Source: Acinetobacter sp. ANC 4470
GTDB lineage: Bacteria; Pseudomonadota; Gammaproteobacteria; Pseudomonadales; Moraxellaceae
Length of the DNA stretch: 64,000 bases
Assembly: GCF_002135335.1 (NCBI RefSeq)
Contig: NZ_NEGC01000008.1
Coordinates: forward strand, 1-64,000
Reading direction: 5' to 3'
Part shown: piece by piece, positions 1-9,484 of the stretch
Numbering within the stretch: position 1 is the first letter of the stretch
Layout of the letters: each line of letters begins with the position of its first letter
The notes under the pieces: generated by a model
Told to the model about the DNA's origin: nothing
The model's input: only the letters and a program-made list of their open reading frames with translations
The model's database searches: none
Program-made: the position numbers and the translations under genes

Positions 1-172
1 AAAATCTCATTCGAAATCTTAACAACCCAATCAACTTATTGATTTACCAGAGGTTTTATTTAACATCACCGCCGATGGATACGCATTATAGGCGAAAAAA
101 ATCCCCACGCAACCCCTTTTTCAAAACTTTCTTATCGTCTGCTTGTTTATTCTACAAAATATGACATTTTTC

Positions 173-1246
173 TTATTTTTTGCATGCAAAAGGTACAGAA
201 TTGGCAAATTCATCGTGCATTTTTTCTTGTTTATTTTTTTCTTGCCATGTTAATGAGCGACAATCGATATATTCACAGTAGCCACTTTCGCCTATTTCTT
301 CATGATGATTAATTTTAAGTTGATATTTAAAGCTCCCAACATAACCAGCAGCTAAACCAAATTTAAAATCGCCACGACTTTGTGCTTGTACAGAAATACA
401 TGTGCCATCTTTACCTTGATACCCCCATTCAAATTCACGGGGTAGATACATAATTTGTCCATTCGGTGTTCTCACCTTTGGATAAACACGATGTACTTTA
501 AAGCGGACATTTTCATCAAACATTTGTGCAATGCCCATCTTGCCATCTCGTAAATATAAACGAGACTGTAAAATGCCGTTAAAAGAGTCTCGAACTTGCG
601 CCAATAACAACTGACGATTATTTTTTAGATTAATCACTTGATAAGTAAAAAATGCCAAAGGCAAATATGAAAAGTTAATTGAGCGTGCATATTCAAAACA
701 GCCCATTTGCTGAATTTCAAATTTTCGCTCTTTATAAATGATCTCGCCTTCACATTGACATAATAAAGACCAATGATCCGCCAAGCCCATACGTAGCTTG
801 GTAAAATAAGAAATAATATTACTGGTGGTAATGGATAAATCAAAACTCAGCTCTTTATCTTTACGCTGAATACGGAAATGAGGGAAATTTCCTGAAATCA
901 TTTCCCGATCTGCAAATTGGAAGTATTCTTTTTGAAAATGACATTCTTGTTTAATTGAATAAGAATTCAACTGCCCAACCATATGCGGACTAACACTGGT
1001 GATAATGGTCGCAGTATCTAAAGCAGTGGAATAAATCGCACTTTCATTGCGAAGCATCGGGGCATTGGGCTGACCAATAATGCTCAGAAAATTTAAGTAA
1101 TGCAAAGGTGCCGGGAGATTCGGAATAATCAACCCTTGATGAATCGTTTTATATCGACCTTTTTGCGCATGATAGGCTAACTGCGCCTGAAACGGAGCTT
1201 GATTGAGTTGTTTAGACTGATCCAATAAATCGTGAAACAACTGCAT
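173..1246 (-). CDS. Conserved protein of unknown function, 357 aa
   Basis: The start ATG has a good ribosome binding site, AAGGAG seven bases upstream. There is no signal peptide and no convincing membrane segment. The sequence is rich in aromatic residues and predicted beta structure, with no catalytic motif I recognise. It resembles the unassigned Acinetobacter family that I recall as DUF6670, but this is from memory and not certain. It lies downstream of pssA on the same strand with a 39-base gap, so it may be co-transcribed. No function is proposed. Confidence 0.75.
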   Translation of the reverse strand: MQLFHDLLDQSKQLNQAPFQAQLAYHAQKGRYKTIHQGLIIPNLPAPLHYLNFLSIIGQPNAPMLRNESAIYSTALDTATIITSVSPHMVGQLNSYSIKQECHFQKEYFQFADREMISGNFPHFRIQRKDKELSFDLSITTSNIISYFTKLRMGLADHWSLLCQCEGEIIYKERKFEIQQMGCFEYARSINFSYLPLAFFTYQVINLKNNRQLLLAQVRDSFNGILQSRLYLRDGKMGIAQMFDENVRFKVHRVYPKVRTPNGQIMYLPREFEWGYQGKDGTCISVQAQSRGDFKFGLAAGYVGSFKYQLKINHHEEIGESGYCEYIDCRSLTWQEKNKQEKMHDEFANSVPFACKK

Positions 1247-1285
1247 ATCATGCTCCTTTTTATTTTCAGTATCACTATCTCATTT

Positions 1286-2113
1286 TTATGTTGTGGTATT
1301 TTTTCTGGCCATAAATGTGGTCACAAAGCCAGACAGTGCATAGATAATCGAAATTACCAAAATACCAACTGGAATATTATATGTTATCGCGGCAAAGATA
1401 AACACGGCGATAGGTAACACTGCGAAAGGCACACGTTTACGATCCAATGTTTTAAATGAATAATATTTAATATTGGAAATCATTAACAAACCAACGGCAA
1501 CAATAAGTACTGCATTGGTAATTTGTACACTGACTTCACGTAAATCAAAAATATCAGGGAAGTCGCGTCCCACCCAAACCATGGTGATCATTAAAATGGC
1601 AGCCAACGGACTAGCCACACCAATAAAATAACGTTTATCGACCACGCCTATTTGTACATTAAAACGCGCTAAACGAAATGCAGCACAAGCGGTATACACA
1701 AAACAACATGCCAAACCGATACGACCTAAATCATGCAAACTCCAGCTATACATTAAAATAGCGGGTGCCACACCAAATGCCAGTAAGTCGGACAACGAGT
1801 CATATTGTTCGCCAAAAGCACTTTGCGCACCAATCGCTCGAGCAACACGACCATCCAAACCGTCGAGTAATGCTGCCAGAAAAATAGCATAAATGGCATG
1901 GGTAAAATCACCATTCATACTCGCGATTATGGAGTAAAAGCCCGACAGCAATGCTGCCGTAGTAATAAGATTCGGCCACAGATAGATTCCACGACGTTTC
2001 ACCTTTTGTCCCTCTTGGGTATGCTCTTCTTCTTCCACTTCAAAAGTGATGCCATCAAATGCATGTTCATCACGGGTAGAAGATTCACTTTCAGGTTTGT
2101 TTATACTTGTCAT
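1286..2113 (-). CDS. pssA: CDP-diacylglycerol--serine O-phosphatidyltransferase
   Basis: Makes phosphatidylserine from CDP-diacylglycerol and L-serine, the committed step to phosphatidylethanolamine, at the inner membrane. The CDP-alcohol phosphotransferase signature is complete: D87-G88, A91-R92, G101, D105 and D109. The protein has several membrane helices, the first at about residues 46-66. A charged, acidic N-terminal tail of about 40 residues precedes the first helix. The size (275 aa) and the single signature fit the integral-membrane PssA type rather than the phospholipase-D-like enzyme of E. coli. AGGA lies upstream of the ATG. Confidence 0.93.
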   Translation of the reverse strand: MTSINKPESESSTRDEHAFDGITFEVEEEEHTQEGQKVKRRGIYLWPNLITTAALLSGFYSIIASMNGDFTHAIYAIFLAALLDGLDGRVARAIGAQSAFGEQYDSLSDLLAFGVAPAILMYSWSLHDLGRIGLACCFVYTACAAFRLARFNVQIGVVDKRYFIGVASPLAAILMITMVWVGRDFPDIFDLREVSVQITNAVLIVAVGLLMISNIKYYSFKTLDRKRVPFAVLPIAVFIFAAITYNIPVGILVISIIYALSGFVTTFMARKNTTT

Positions 2114-2157
2114 TCTTATCGATCCTAACTGTAACCTATCTCTCTTAAACGTCTATC

Positions 2158-3015
2158 TTATTCGCCAACCAACCAACGTACAGCAGCATGTCCGCCATTT
2201 TCACTCATACGTAGATGTGGGAATAACCATTGCAATGCCTCATCAGCATCTTGTGAGAACTTCCAAGGTGGATTAATCACCAGCAAAGCACAACCATTTA
2301 AGCCCACTGGCGTATCATCTGGCCATACACAAATTTCACACACCAATTGACGACGAATACCTGTTTTCATCATTTTCTTTTCAAAACGATCAATCATGGC
2401 GCGATCTTTAATTGGATACCATACAGCAAAAACACCTGTCGGCCATTTTTTGTGCGCAATCGACAACAACTCGACTAATTGAGGGAAATCTTTACGTTCC
2501 AACTCGTAAGGTGGATCAATCATGACTAAACCGCGCTTTTCTTTTGGCGGAATAACACCTAATAAGCCTTCATAAGCATCACGTTCATGCAAGCCTGCAC
2601 GGCGGTCACGAATATTGAAATACAATTCTTGAAAAACTTCTTTTTGCATTTCAAAAATAGTGGCTTTATCAATATCACGCATACCTTCTAGCGCAAACCA
2701 CGGTGAACCAGGATAAGCACCTTGACCCGAACCGGCACGCATATCTTCAACAATTTTAAGATATTGCTTAACCGCTTCAGGTGCATTACGGGTAATTGAA
2801 TCATCAAGTTTGACTAAGCGATGAATACCCGTTAAAAACTCACCCGACTTTTGCGCAGCAGAGGTCGATAAATCATATTTACCCGCACCACCATGCGTAT
2901 CGATATAGCGATAAGGTTTATCTTTGGCATTTAAACGTGTTAAAAGTTGCAGTAATAACACATGCTTCATGACATCGGCAAAGTTGCCTGCATGGAAATG
3001 GTGACGGTAATTCAT
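2158..3015 (-). CDS. rlmJ: 23S rRNA (adenine(2030)-N6)-methyltransferase RlmJ
   Basis: SAM-dependent methyltransferase that modifies A2030 of 23S rRNA during ribosome assembly. The protein opens with the family's MNYRHHFHAGNFADV segment. It has the glycine-rich SAM region near residues 39-46 (DTHGGAGK) and the catalytic DPPY tetrad at 167-170. Its 285 residues match the usual length. It is a single gene upstream of pssA on the same strand, with 44 bases between them. Confidence 0.95.
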   Translation of the reverse strand: MNYRHHFHAGNFADVMKHVLLLQLLTRLNAKDKPYRYIDTHGGAGKYDLSTSAAQKSGEFLTGIHRLVKLDDSITRNAPEAVKQYLKIVEDMRAGSGQGAYPGSPWFALEGMRDIDKATIFEMQKEVFQELYFNIRDRRAGLHERDAYEGLLGVIPPKEKRGLVMIDPPYELERKDFPQLVELLSIAHKKWPTGVFAVWYPIKDRAMIDRFEKKMMKTGIRRQLVCEICVWPDDTPVGLNGCALLVINPPWKFSQDADEALQWLFPHLRMSENGGHAAVRWLVGE

Positions 3016-3131
3016 GTTTCTTTAATTCCTATAATCAACAGACATTTTAGCATGAAAAAATGTTTCGTTCCGCAGGATATCTTGCTCTAGAATACGCCAC
3101 CCTTTTCTATATCATTTTTGAGTATATGTGT

Positions 3132-3734
3132 ATGGATACTATTCAGCTCCCAAAGTCTTGGAATGTTGATCAAATTATTGAAGATTTAGATCAACATGGT
3201 TTTACCATTATTGACAATGCTTACCCTGAAAACTATGTCCATGCTTTAGTTGAAGAATGCACAGCTAACCTCAAGCTTTTTCGTGATGCTGCTATTCAAA
3301 GTGGGGTTGTCAGTAAAATCCGTAGTGATCATATTCTCTGGATTAACGATGAATTCGTAATAGCCCAACAACACATTGAAACATTAGAAAAAATAGCTCA
3401 ACTATTCAATCGAAATTTTTATTTAGGCATCAAAGAAGTCGAAGCACATTTTGCCTGCTATAACGCAGGAGAATATTATGCTTTGCACCGCGACAATCCA
3501 CAAAAGAAAAATGATCGGGTCATTTCTACGGTTTATTATCTACATGAAGATTGGCAAGGTGACTGGGGTGGAGAGTTACATCTACAGGATAAAAATGAGC
3601 AATGGCATACCATTCAGCCTAAACCAAACCGTATTGCGATGTTTCAAAGTGACTTATTACATGAAGTGATTCAAGCTAAACATCAACGTTTATCCATTAC
3701 CGCATGGTTACGTAGCGGTCAAAACTTATTCTAA
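3132..3734 (+). CDS. 2OG-Fe(II) dioxygenase, PHD-like prolyl hydroxylase family
   Basis: Predicted 2-oxoglutarate and iron dependent oxygenase of about 200 residues. With the start at 3132, the iron ligands are H119-x-D121 and H177, and R186 is the 2-oxoglutarate anchor. The core (HRDNP, then YYLHEDW, GGELHL, PKPNRIAMF, HEV, RLSITAW) follows the layout of human PHD2 and the Pseudomonas enzyme PPHD, which hydroxylates a proline in EF-Tu. The EF-Tu target is inference by analogy. Upstream in-frame codons from 3060 encode an unlikely hydrophobic leader. ATG 3126 is an alternative start, and the ribosome binding site is weak for all of them. Confidence 0.85.
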   Translation: MDTIQLPKSWNVDQIIEDLDQHGFTIIDNAYPENYVHALVEECTANLKLFRDAAIQSGVVSKIRSDHILWINDEFVIAQQHIETLEKIAQLFNRNFYLGIKEVEAHFACYNAGEYYALHRDNPQKKNDRVISTVYYLHEDWQGDWGGELHLQDKNEQWHTIQPKPNRIAMFQSDLLHEVIQAKHQRLSITAWLRSGQNLF

Positions 3735-3828
3735 ATATTGATCATAAGCAAAACAGGATGCTAGATTTGCCTTTAAATTCGCTGTATTGCCCCGATATAC
3801 TGAGCATTGATTAAAGAGGTATGGGCTA

Positions 3829-4356
3829 ATGTTTGAAAATACAAAACAAGTTATCCAGCGTATCGGTGAGACAGACCAATTGTATTTGGAAAACAATACA
3901 GCTGCCCTCGCTTTAGAACGTGCAGACTTACGTTTACAACTGGTGATTTTTAGTAATTTGCGCCAAGAGCAGATTCATTTCTTGCAAGAAGCCGTGGTGC
4001 TGCTCGAACAAGCACGGATTGAACATGAAGAAATGCCGATGTCTTTGTATTTAAATCTGTCCTTGCATCTCGCAAAAGCCTATATGTTGTATTTTGAAAT
4101 CACCAAGGAACAGCGCTTTGCGTTAATCACGCAGCAAATTTTAAAACCGCTGAGCCAACATGAGCATAGTGATGTCTATTTTTTCCTTGCCTATGCATCC
4201 ATTTCTAAAAATGAAACTGCGCTGACACGTCACTGGCTGAGTAAATATCGCAAAACAGATGACTTTGATTTAGCGTTATTACAGCAACACCCTTCGTTTA
4301 AAGCCATACGCGAAGAACTTTGGTTTATGAAGCTAACTCAAAGTAAATTACACTAA
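3829..4356 (+). CDS. Hypothetical protein, alpha-helical, 175 aa
   Basis: Unrecognised. The protein is almost wholly predicted helix, with leucine and alanine spacing (about residues 20-130) that suggests TPR-like helical pairs. There is no signal peptide, membrane segment or catalytic motif. GAGG lies nine bases before the ATG. It is a single gene followed by a clear terminator, so it is probably transcribed on its own. A role in protein contacts is only a guess from the fold. Confidence 0.7.
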   Translation: MFENTKQVIQRIGETDQLYLENNTAALALERADLRLQLVIFSNLRQEQIHFLQEAVVLLEQARIEHEEMPMSLYLNLSLHLAKAYMLYFEITKEQRFALITQQILKPLSQHEHSDVYFFLAYASISKNETALTRHWLSKYRKTDDFDLALLQQHPSFKAIREELWFMKLTQSKLH

Positions 4357-4365
4357 ATTCAGAAA

Positions 4366-4395
4366 TAAAAAACTCCTTAAATTAGGAGTTTTTTA
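4366..4395 (+). terminator. Rho-independent terminator
   Basis: Hairpin AAACTCCT / AGGAGTTT with a six-base loop, followed by a T run. It sits ten bases after the stop of the 3829-4356 gene. Confidence 0.85.
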
Positions 4396-4492
4396 TACAT
4401 TGTATTTAATAACTACTTATTGAATAACGATAATCTCTTATTAAGACACTCAATATCAAGCCAGAAGAAAGAATAGGTTTGCATATATAAGT

Positions 4493-4750
4493 CTATGCCG
4501 TCTGCAATTTATATGCATCCAAGTGTAATTGCTGATTTAACTCATCAATCCACATCGCCCAGTCATCATCCTGAACCAAATGACTAATCAGAAAATCACG
4601 CTGTGACCGATTCCAAAAAGGGGCATCGTGTAAATTTTGATGTGCGGGTAATTGATGTGTACGTACATACAGCTCAATGGCTGCTAGGCTATTCGCCAAC
4701 CCCAATTGTGAAAACAATAATTCTAAGGATGGTGTATTTTGATTGAGCAT
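4493..4750 (-). CDS. DUF2789 family protein (copy 1)
   Basis: Small soluble protein of 85 residues in the uncharacterised DUF2789 family. The family pattern is visible: an N-terminal LELLFSQLGL helix, a central HDAPFW(N)RSQRDFLISH block and a final DDDWAMWIDELN block. The start has AAGGAGG five bases upstream. A second, related gene lies 105 bases upstream on the same strand, so this is a tandem pair. No function is established for the family as far as I know. Confidence 0.85.
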   Translation of the reverse strand: MLNQNTPSLELLFSQLGLANSLAAIELYVRTHQLPAHQNLHDAPFWNRSQRDFLISHLVQDDDWAMWIDELNQQLHLDAYKLQTA

Positions 4751-4813
4751 CTCGCCCTCCTTATCAACTAATCTGTCATTTGTTATTCAATTAACTTATA
4801 AGATATTGATAAA

Positions 4814-4838
4814 AAAACCTAGTCATAAAACTAGGTTT
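4814..4838 (-). terminator. Rho-independent terminator after the upstream DUF2789 gene
   Basis: Read on the minus strand: AAACCTAGT, six-base loop, ACTAGGTTT, then a T run. It separates the two DUF2789 genes into two transcription units. Confidence 0.8.
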
Positions 4839-4855
4839 GTTGTTTCAATTTGTGT

Positions 4856-5116
4856 TTACAGTTCGCATGAGCCTAAAAGCTGGTGTTCGACATGTAATTG
4901 CTCATTTAAAATATCAACCACCATTGCCCAATCATCATCTTTTTTCCAATGGCTGATAATGAAATCATGCTGTGACGGTGTCCAAAATGAGGCTTTATGC
5001 AAAGGAATATCCATAGTCAATTGATGTGTTTCTATAAACTGATCGATTGCTTCTGGAGTCGCGTCAAGCCCCAATTGTTCAAAAAAAAGTTCTAATGTTG
5101 GCTGTTGATCAAACAT
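4856..5116 (-). CDS. DUF2789 family protein (copy 2)
   Basis: Paralogue of the 4493-4750 gene with the same three blocks: PTLELFFEQLGL, HKASFWTPSQHDFIISH and DDDWAMVVDILNEQL. I start it at 5116 (86 aa). An earlier in-frame ATG at 5131 would place the ribosome binding site GAGGAG inside the coding sequence, whereas from 5116 the same GAGGAG sits at normal spacing. It has its own terminator at 4814-4838. Function unknown. Confidence 0.85.
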   Translation of the reverse strand: MFDQQPTLELFFEQLGLDATPEAIDQFIETHQLTMDIPLHKASFWTPSQHDFIISHWKKDDDWAMVVDILNEQLHVEHQLLGSCEL

Positions 5117-5232
5117 AGGGGTTCTCCTCAAGTCCTGTTTACCTTCTTATAAATTAGACCGAAAGCTCTGCAAATTCAGTTGTCACTGCATCACAGCATG
5201 TTATTTTTTGTTCAAATTAAATTTTCAGGCAT

Positions 5233-5263
5233 AAAAAAAGCACCCCGAATGGAGTGCTTTTTC
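5233..5263 (-). terminator. Rho-independent terminator of mdh
   Basis: On the minus strand, AAAGCACTCC, a five-base loop and GGGGTGCTTT are followed by a T run. It lies about 30 bases after the mdh stop. Confidence 0.88.
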
Positions 5264-5293
5264 TAATTTTAAGTCTGCCTAAGCAGACATCAA

Positions 5294-6280
5294 TTAGTTG
5301 AACAAGTGAGCAATTGCAGCACGTTCGCCTTCTAACTCTTCAAGCGTCACATCCATACGTTCACGGCTGAATGCATCAATTTCTAAGCCTTCAACACGGC
5401 TGTATTGACCGTTTGCACACGTTACAGGAACACCGTACATAACGTCTTTTGGAATACCATAAGAACCGTCAGAAGGAATACCCATCGTTACCCATTCGCC
5501 ATTTGTGCCAAGAGCCCAATCGCGCATATGGTCGATTGCAGCATTTGCAGCAGAAGCAGCAGAAGATAAACCACGCGCTTCAATGATTGCAGCGCCACGC
5601 TTACCAACGGTAGGAAGGAATACGTTTGCATTCCATTCTTGGTCGTTGATCATGTCTTTTACGCTTTCGCCATTGATCGTCGCGAAACGGTAGTCAGCAT
5701 ACATTGTTGGAGAGTGGTTGCCCCAAACTGTAAGATTTTTGATGTCTTTAACAGCTTTACCCGTTTTAGCCGCAACTTGGCTAAGCGCACGGTTGTGGTC
5801 AAGACGTAACATAGCAGTGAATTGACCTGGATTTAGATCTGGAGCAGATTTCATAGCAATGTAAGCATTCGTGTTCGCAGGGTTACCTACAACAAGAACT
5901 TTAACGTCACGGCTTGCGTGGTCGTTAATTGATTTACCTTGAACAGTAAAGATCTTAGCATTTTCTTGTAAAAGCTCAGCACGTTCCATACCAGGACCAC
6001 GTGGACGAGAACCTACAAGTAAGCAGTAGTCAGCATCCTTGAATGCAACATCTGGATTATCAGTACCGATCATACCTTCTAAAAGAGGGAATGCGCAGTC
6101 TTCAAGTTCCATCATTACGCCTTTAAGCGCAGCTTGAGGTTTCTCAAAAGGAACTTCGAGCAATTGCAAAATAACTGGTTGATCTTTACCTAACATTTCG
6201 CCGCTTGCGATACGGAATAATAGGCTGTAACCAATTTGACCTGCAGCGCCAGTAACGGCAACACGAACTGCTTGCTTCAT
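5294..6280 (-). CDS. mdh: Malate dehydrogenase
   Basis: NAD-dependent interconversion of malate and oxaloacetate in the TCA cycle, cytosolic. The Rossmann motif [10 protein letters not shown] is at residues 11-20. The substrate-binding arginines lie in the RPRGPGMER loop near residues 92-100, and the catalytic histidine is in [12 protein letters not shown]. The 328-residue length and the [15 protein letters not shown] start match the cytosolic-type MDH of many proteobacteria rather than the 312-residue E. coli enzyme. GGAG precedes the ATG. It is a single gene with its own terminator. Confidence 0.96.
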   Translation of the reverse strand: MKQAVRVAVTGAAGQIGYSLLFRIASGEMLGKDQPVILQLLEVPFEKPQAALKGVMMELEDCAFPLLEGMIGTDNPDVAFKDADYCLLVGSRPRGPGMERAELLQENAKIFTVQGKSINDHASRDVKVLVVGNPANTNAYIAMKSAPDLNPGQFTAMLRLDHNRALSQVAAKTGKAVKDIKNLTVWGNHSPTMYADYRFATINGESVKDMINDQEWNANVFLPTVGKRGAAIIEARGLSSAASAANAAIDHMRDWALGTNGEWVTMGIPSDGSYGIPKDVMYGVPVTCANGQYSRVEGLEIDAFSRERMDVTLEELEGERAAIAHLFN

Positions 6281-6450
6281 CTAATTATCTCCAATAGAGG
6301 ATATTCAATGCGATTAAATAGTTAGTCCATTTAATCTAATCATCATAAACGCGAAATATTGTACTCCAATCTTTTGGCAGTTGCATGTAAAAGAGAATGG
6401 ATTTCAACAAAAGTATAATGGGAAATATGAATAAAATTGCGAAAAAATGC

Positions 6451-7107
6451 TTAGTAAGAACTTTTTATTATGAATGACGCAGGACAATTCGTTTCAACGG
6501 TCGCTGGACATTGTTTGTACTGACCATTATTTTTGTAACACAGTTCTACCTCAGTCAGAATAGGTGTTCCATGTGAAACTGAGCAATTAAATTTAATCGC
6601 ATTGACTGGCAAAGTAGGATTTAAACGTAAAAACTGCAAGCGAAGATTCGCGGTATGCATTGAGCGCGTTTCAGGGCTGGTCAATTCAGTAGGGATTTTG
6701 AGCCGTTCAGCATAATTAATGATAGTACGAAAATACTGACTGGCATTCATGGGGATACACCCCCCTATCGTATGCCAAAGCTGAACGCGCGCATTTTCAT
6801 CGGGCATGACACGTGCCACAACTTTCGCTTGCAATGGAGACAAAGCAGCAGAAGATGTCGTTTTACACTCTGACTCTGATGTTTCAGGAAACAAACCAGC
6901 AATATTCAGCGAATAGCCTTCTAAACATTTTCGTTTTTTTGATTTTTGAGTGTCCAACAAACACACAGCAGGTGTCATTTGTACCAGCATCACATAACCT
7001 TGCACAGGCGCTGCAAAAACATGAGATGCAAACACCCCTAGCCCAGCACTGCTCAATACGAACAGTACCAACCTTTTTAAAACTGCTGCATACTGGAAAA
7101 ATATCAT
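6451..7107 (-). CDS. RNase T2-family protein with lost catalytic residues
   Basis: Exported protein; the signal peptide is roughly residues 1-32, ending FASHVFA. The mature start GYVMLVQMTPAVC and the block GYSLNIAGLFPE (about 64-75) align with the RNase T2 opening and its CAS1 motif, where active enzymes have HGLWP. Here GLFP is kept but the histidine is alanine. The CAS2-like block QLWHTIGGC (about 109-117) replaces the canonical E, K and H of HEWxKHGTC by L, T and I. Eight cysteines remain, so disulfides may be conserved. I infer a fold-retaining, probably inactive relative. The start at ATG 7107 is chosen over TTG 7113. Confidence 0.7.
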   Translation of the reverse strand: MIFFQYAAVLKRLVLFVLSSAGLGVFASHVFAAPVQGYVMLVQMTPAVCLLDTQKSKKRKCLEGYSLNIAGLFPETSESECKTTSSAALSPLQAKVVARVMPDENARVQLWHTIGGCIPMNASQYFRTIINYAERLKIPTELTSPETRSMHTANLRLQFLRLNPTLPVNAIKFNCSVSHGTPILTEVELCYKNNGQYKQCPATVETNCPASFIIKSSY

Positions 7108-7141
7108 TAACAAGTCAGACCTATCAACAAAATTAAAATGA

Positions 7142-9097
7142 TTAAGGGTTATTTTTCAATGGAATGATATTCATGCGTTTTTCAATCGATTGTGCACCCT
7201 GCCCAAGCAACACTCCATAATGCGTTGCGTTGGTCATGACATGTTTCACATAATCACGAGTCTCTGTTAAGGGAATCGTTTCAGTGTATTGATCTGCTGC
7301 AATAGGTTGTACATCGGGTTGCCAACGACGCGCTCGGTTTGGCCCTGCGTTATAACCTGCGGTGGCTAAAACAGGGCTATTACTGAGTTGACTCTGAATC
7401 ATTGACAAATAAAAGGTGCCGTAGCGGATATTGGTATTCATATCAGTTAGTGCCGCTGGGTTATAGGTTTCACCCATTTGGCGTGCCACGAGTTTTGCAG
7501 TATCTGGCATAATTTGCATCAGACCACCCGCTCCCACATGTGAGCGTGCATTTGATACAAAACGACTTTCTTGACGCATCAAACCATACGCCCATGCAGG
7601 ATCGATCCCCGCATTACGACTGTGGCTAACCACATAACTTTGATGCGGCATGGCATAACGATAGCTATAATTATGTTTATTTTCGGTACGATCTGCCGCA
7701 TAAATGGCACGGTCGTACCATCCCATATCTGTGGCACTTTTTGCTGCCGCCAGAAGTAAACCATCATCATGTTTTAAATAAGCCTGACGTACTGCCCAAT
7801 TCCATTCACGATTAATATAATTGTCGGGTGCATTAACACGGCGTAAAGCAAAGGCGCGACTGAAATGAATATTTTGGCTTAAGCGCTGTATATCACTATT
7901 TGAGGGTTGTGCATTATTTGGAATGTTATTGTAACTCTGTCCCAAATGATCTTTGGCCAATAAATTATGATAATCATCACCGTGTGCCAATTTTTTAAAA
8001 ATTTCTTGTGCAGTTCGTTTAGAACTCGCATCTCCGCGCTGTTCAGAAGCACGTGCCAACCAATATTGCCAACGATCTTCTTGTTTTTGTGACACACTCA
8101 TCGCATCAATGGCACGAATTAAACTTTCCCAACTACTGAAACGAATGGCTTGACGGGCATAAATTTCAGCTTCTTCTGCACTAAATGGCAATCCATAACT
8201 GGCATCTAAATAATTCAGCACTTCACGATTGAAGTTATTTTTCATTACCGTAGTGCCGCCAATATACCCCACAGCACGATATAAGGCTTTTTGCACTGGT
8301 ACAGGAGCACCTTGTGCCACACGTTGCACCGATGATATTGCCGAATTTAAATCACTGTCAGCTAAACGCCCCAGCGCAAAGACTAAATAAGCATGATCAG
8401 CATTGGATACTTTAGGTGCAGACCATAAATAATTTAACGGATTGGCTTGAATTTGATTAAGTTGGGATAACGATAAGCCCATTCCCAAGGTTTGTGCCGT
8501 CGCCAAAGCCTGACCAGACTGCCCTGCTCGGAGCTGACCCCATAGGCGTTGCTGCCGGTCTTGCTCGGTCATTAAAGGGCTAGATAACATCATGCGCCCT
8601 AAACCTGTACAAGGTTCAGGCTGTGAATTTGTGTTTAGCCAAACATCCTTATATTCAGCAAAAACCAGAGAATCACCCGATTTTGCGCGTACCTGAGCCA
8701 TAGCACAGCTTTCTGCCTGATCCGCATTGGCCACATACTGCAAAACAGGCTGTGCTGTGGCAAAATCTGCTTGTTTCACTTTTTCTTCAATATAGTCCGC
8801 TGCTAATTTTTCAGCCATCGCTGATTGCGGATAACGCTGGACAAAATTAATAATATTGCTCGCAGGTTGGAGCGCTAAATTGCTATTCAGAGACCAATAC
8901 TCGGGATAATAACCCAAAGTATCATTTTGCATAGAAGCTTGATATTGTTGTAGCAATTCGATATTTTCAGCGTTAGCTGCTCGTAAAGCATCATTAAATT
9001 GCTCATCTGCTGCATGCGTCACCGACACATATCCTACTGATGCCAAACCGACAGCAAGCATTTTATAATGTTTTTTATTGATTAACTGATTGAACAT
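7142..9097 (-). CDS. slt: Soluble lytic murein transglycosylase (Slt70 type)
   Basis: Periplasmic enzyme that cleaves peptidoglycan glycan strands to 1,6-anhydro products. From the chosen start it has a signal peptide (about residues 1-29, ending THA), a long alpha-helical superhelix domain, and a C-terminal SLT domain. The catalytic glutamate is E510 in LMRQESRF. The following GAGGLMQIMPDTAK and NIRYGTFYLS blocks are diagnostic. The start at 9097 (651 aa) is preferred because GGAAGG lies just upstream of it and would be coding if the ATG at 9115 were used. The neighbouring RNase T2-like gene is on the same strand. Confidence 0.92.
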   Translation of the reverse strand: MFNQLINKKHYKMLAVGLASVGYVSVTHAADEQFNDALRAANAENIELLQQYQASMQNDTLGYYPEYWSLNSNLALQPASNIINFVQRYPQSAMAEKLAADYIEEKVKQADFATAQPVLQYVANADQAESCAMAQVRAKSGDSLVFAEYKDVWLNTNSQPEPCTGLGRMMLSSPLMTEQDRQQRLWGQLRAGQSGQALATAQTLGMGLSLSQLNQIQANPLNYLWSAPKVSNADHAYLVFALGRLADSDLNSAISSVQRVAQGAPVPVQKALYRAVGYIGGTTVMKNNFNREVLNYLDASYGLPFSAEEAEIYARQAIRFSSWESLIRAIDAMSVSQKQEDRWQYWLARASEQRGDASSKRTAQEIFKKLAHGDDYHNLLAKDHLGQSYNNIPNNAQPSNSDIQRLSQNIHFSRAFALRRVNAPDNYINREWNWAVRQAYLKHDDGLLLAAAKSATDMGWYDRAIYAADRTENKHNYSYRYAMPHQSYVVSHSRNAGIDPAWAYGLMRQESRFVSNARSHVGAGGLMQIMPDTAKLVARQMGETYNPAALTDMNTNIRYGTFYLSMIQSQLSNSPVLATAGYNAGPNRARRWQPDVQPIAADQYTETIPLTETRDYVKHVMTNATHYGVLLGQGAQSIEKRMNIIPLKNNP

Positions 9098-9484
9098 ATG
9101 CTTGCCTTCCGTCATTTAGTGTTGCCTTGATCGCACCTAATCATTTTTAAATAGTGTAATTATTATTAAACTACTCTACTGTTCTGTTGTGTAACCTTAT
9201 GATTAGACAATATTAATTTTCAATCATTTTTGCCTCATAAATCAATTGTCTTGTCTGCTTATTTATCACTATAAGTTTATATTTAATTCCTGCTAAAATA
9301 TGCGCCTTTCTTCTATTCAAATCGCAATTTTTAATTATTTTAGCCAGTCCCCCTCATTTTCCAGACTAAGTTTCAAACATGTGTTGAAAAAAAATGGAAA
9401 AAGGCAACTCGCTAAACGCCTCACCCTCAATTGAAATGAGACGATTAAATTGCGATTTCTTCGATTTATCTTTTAGGAGCCTAC
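9098..9484. other. Divergent intergenic region between slt and miaB
   Basis: 387 bases, very AT-rich, and should hold promoters for both slt and miaB. A perfect 12-base inverted repeat is present: AAATCGCAATTT at 9319-9330 and AAATTGCGATTT at 9447-9458, the second just before the miaB ribosome binding site. No small gene is supported. Confidence 0.5.

Noticed and set aside
1..172. Possible small gene at the left edge
   Set aside because: No frame with start, ribosome binding site and coding character; left as plain intergenic sequence.
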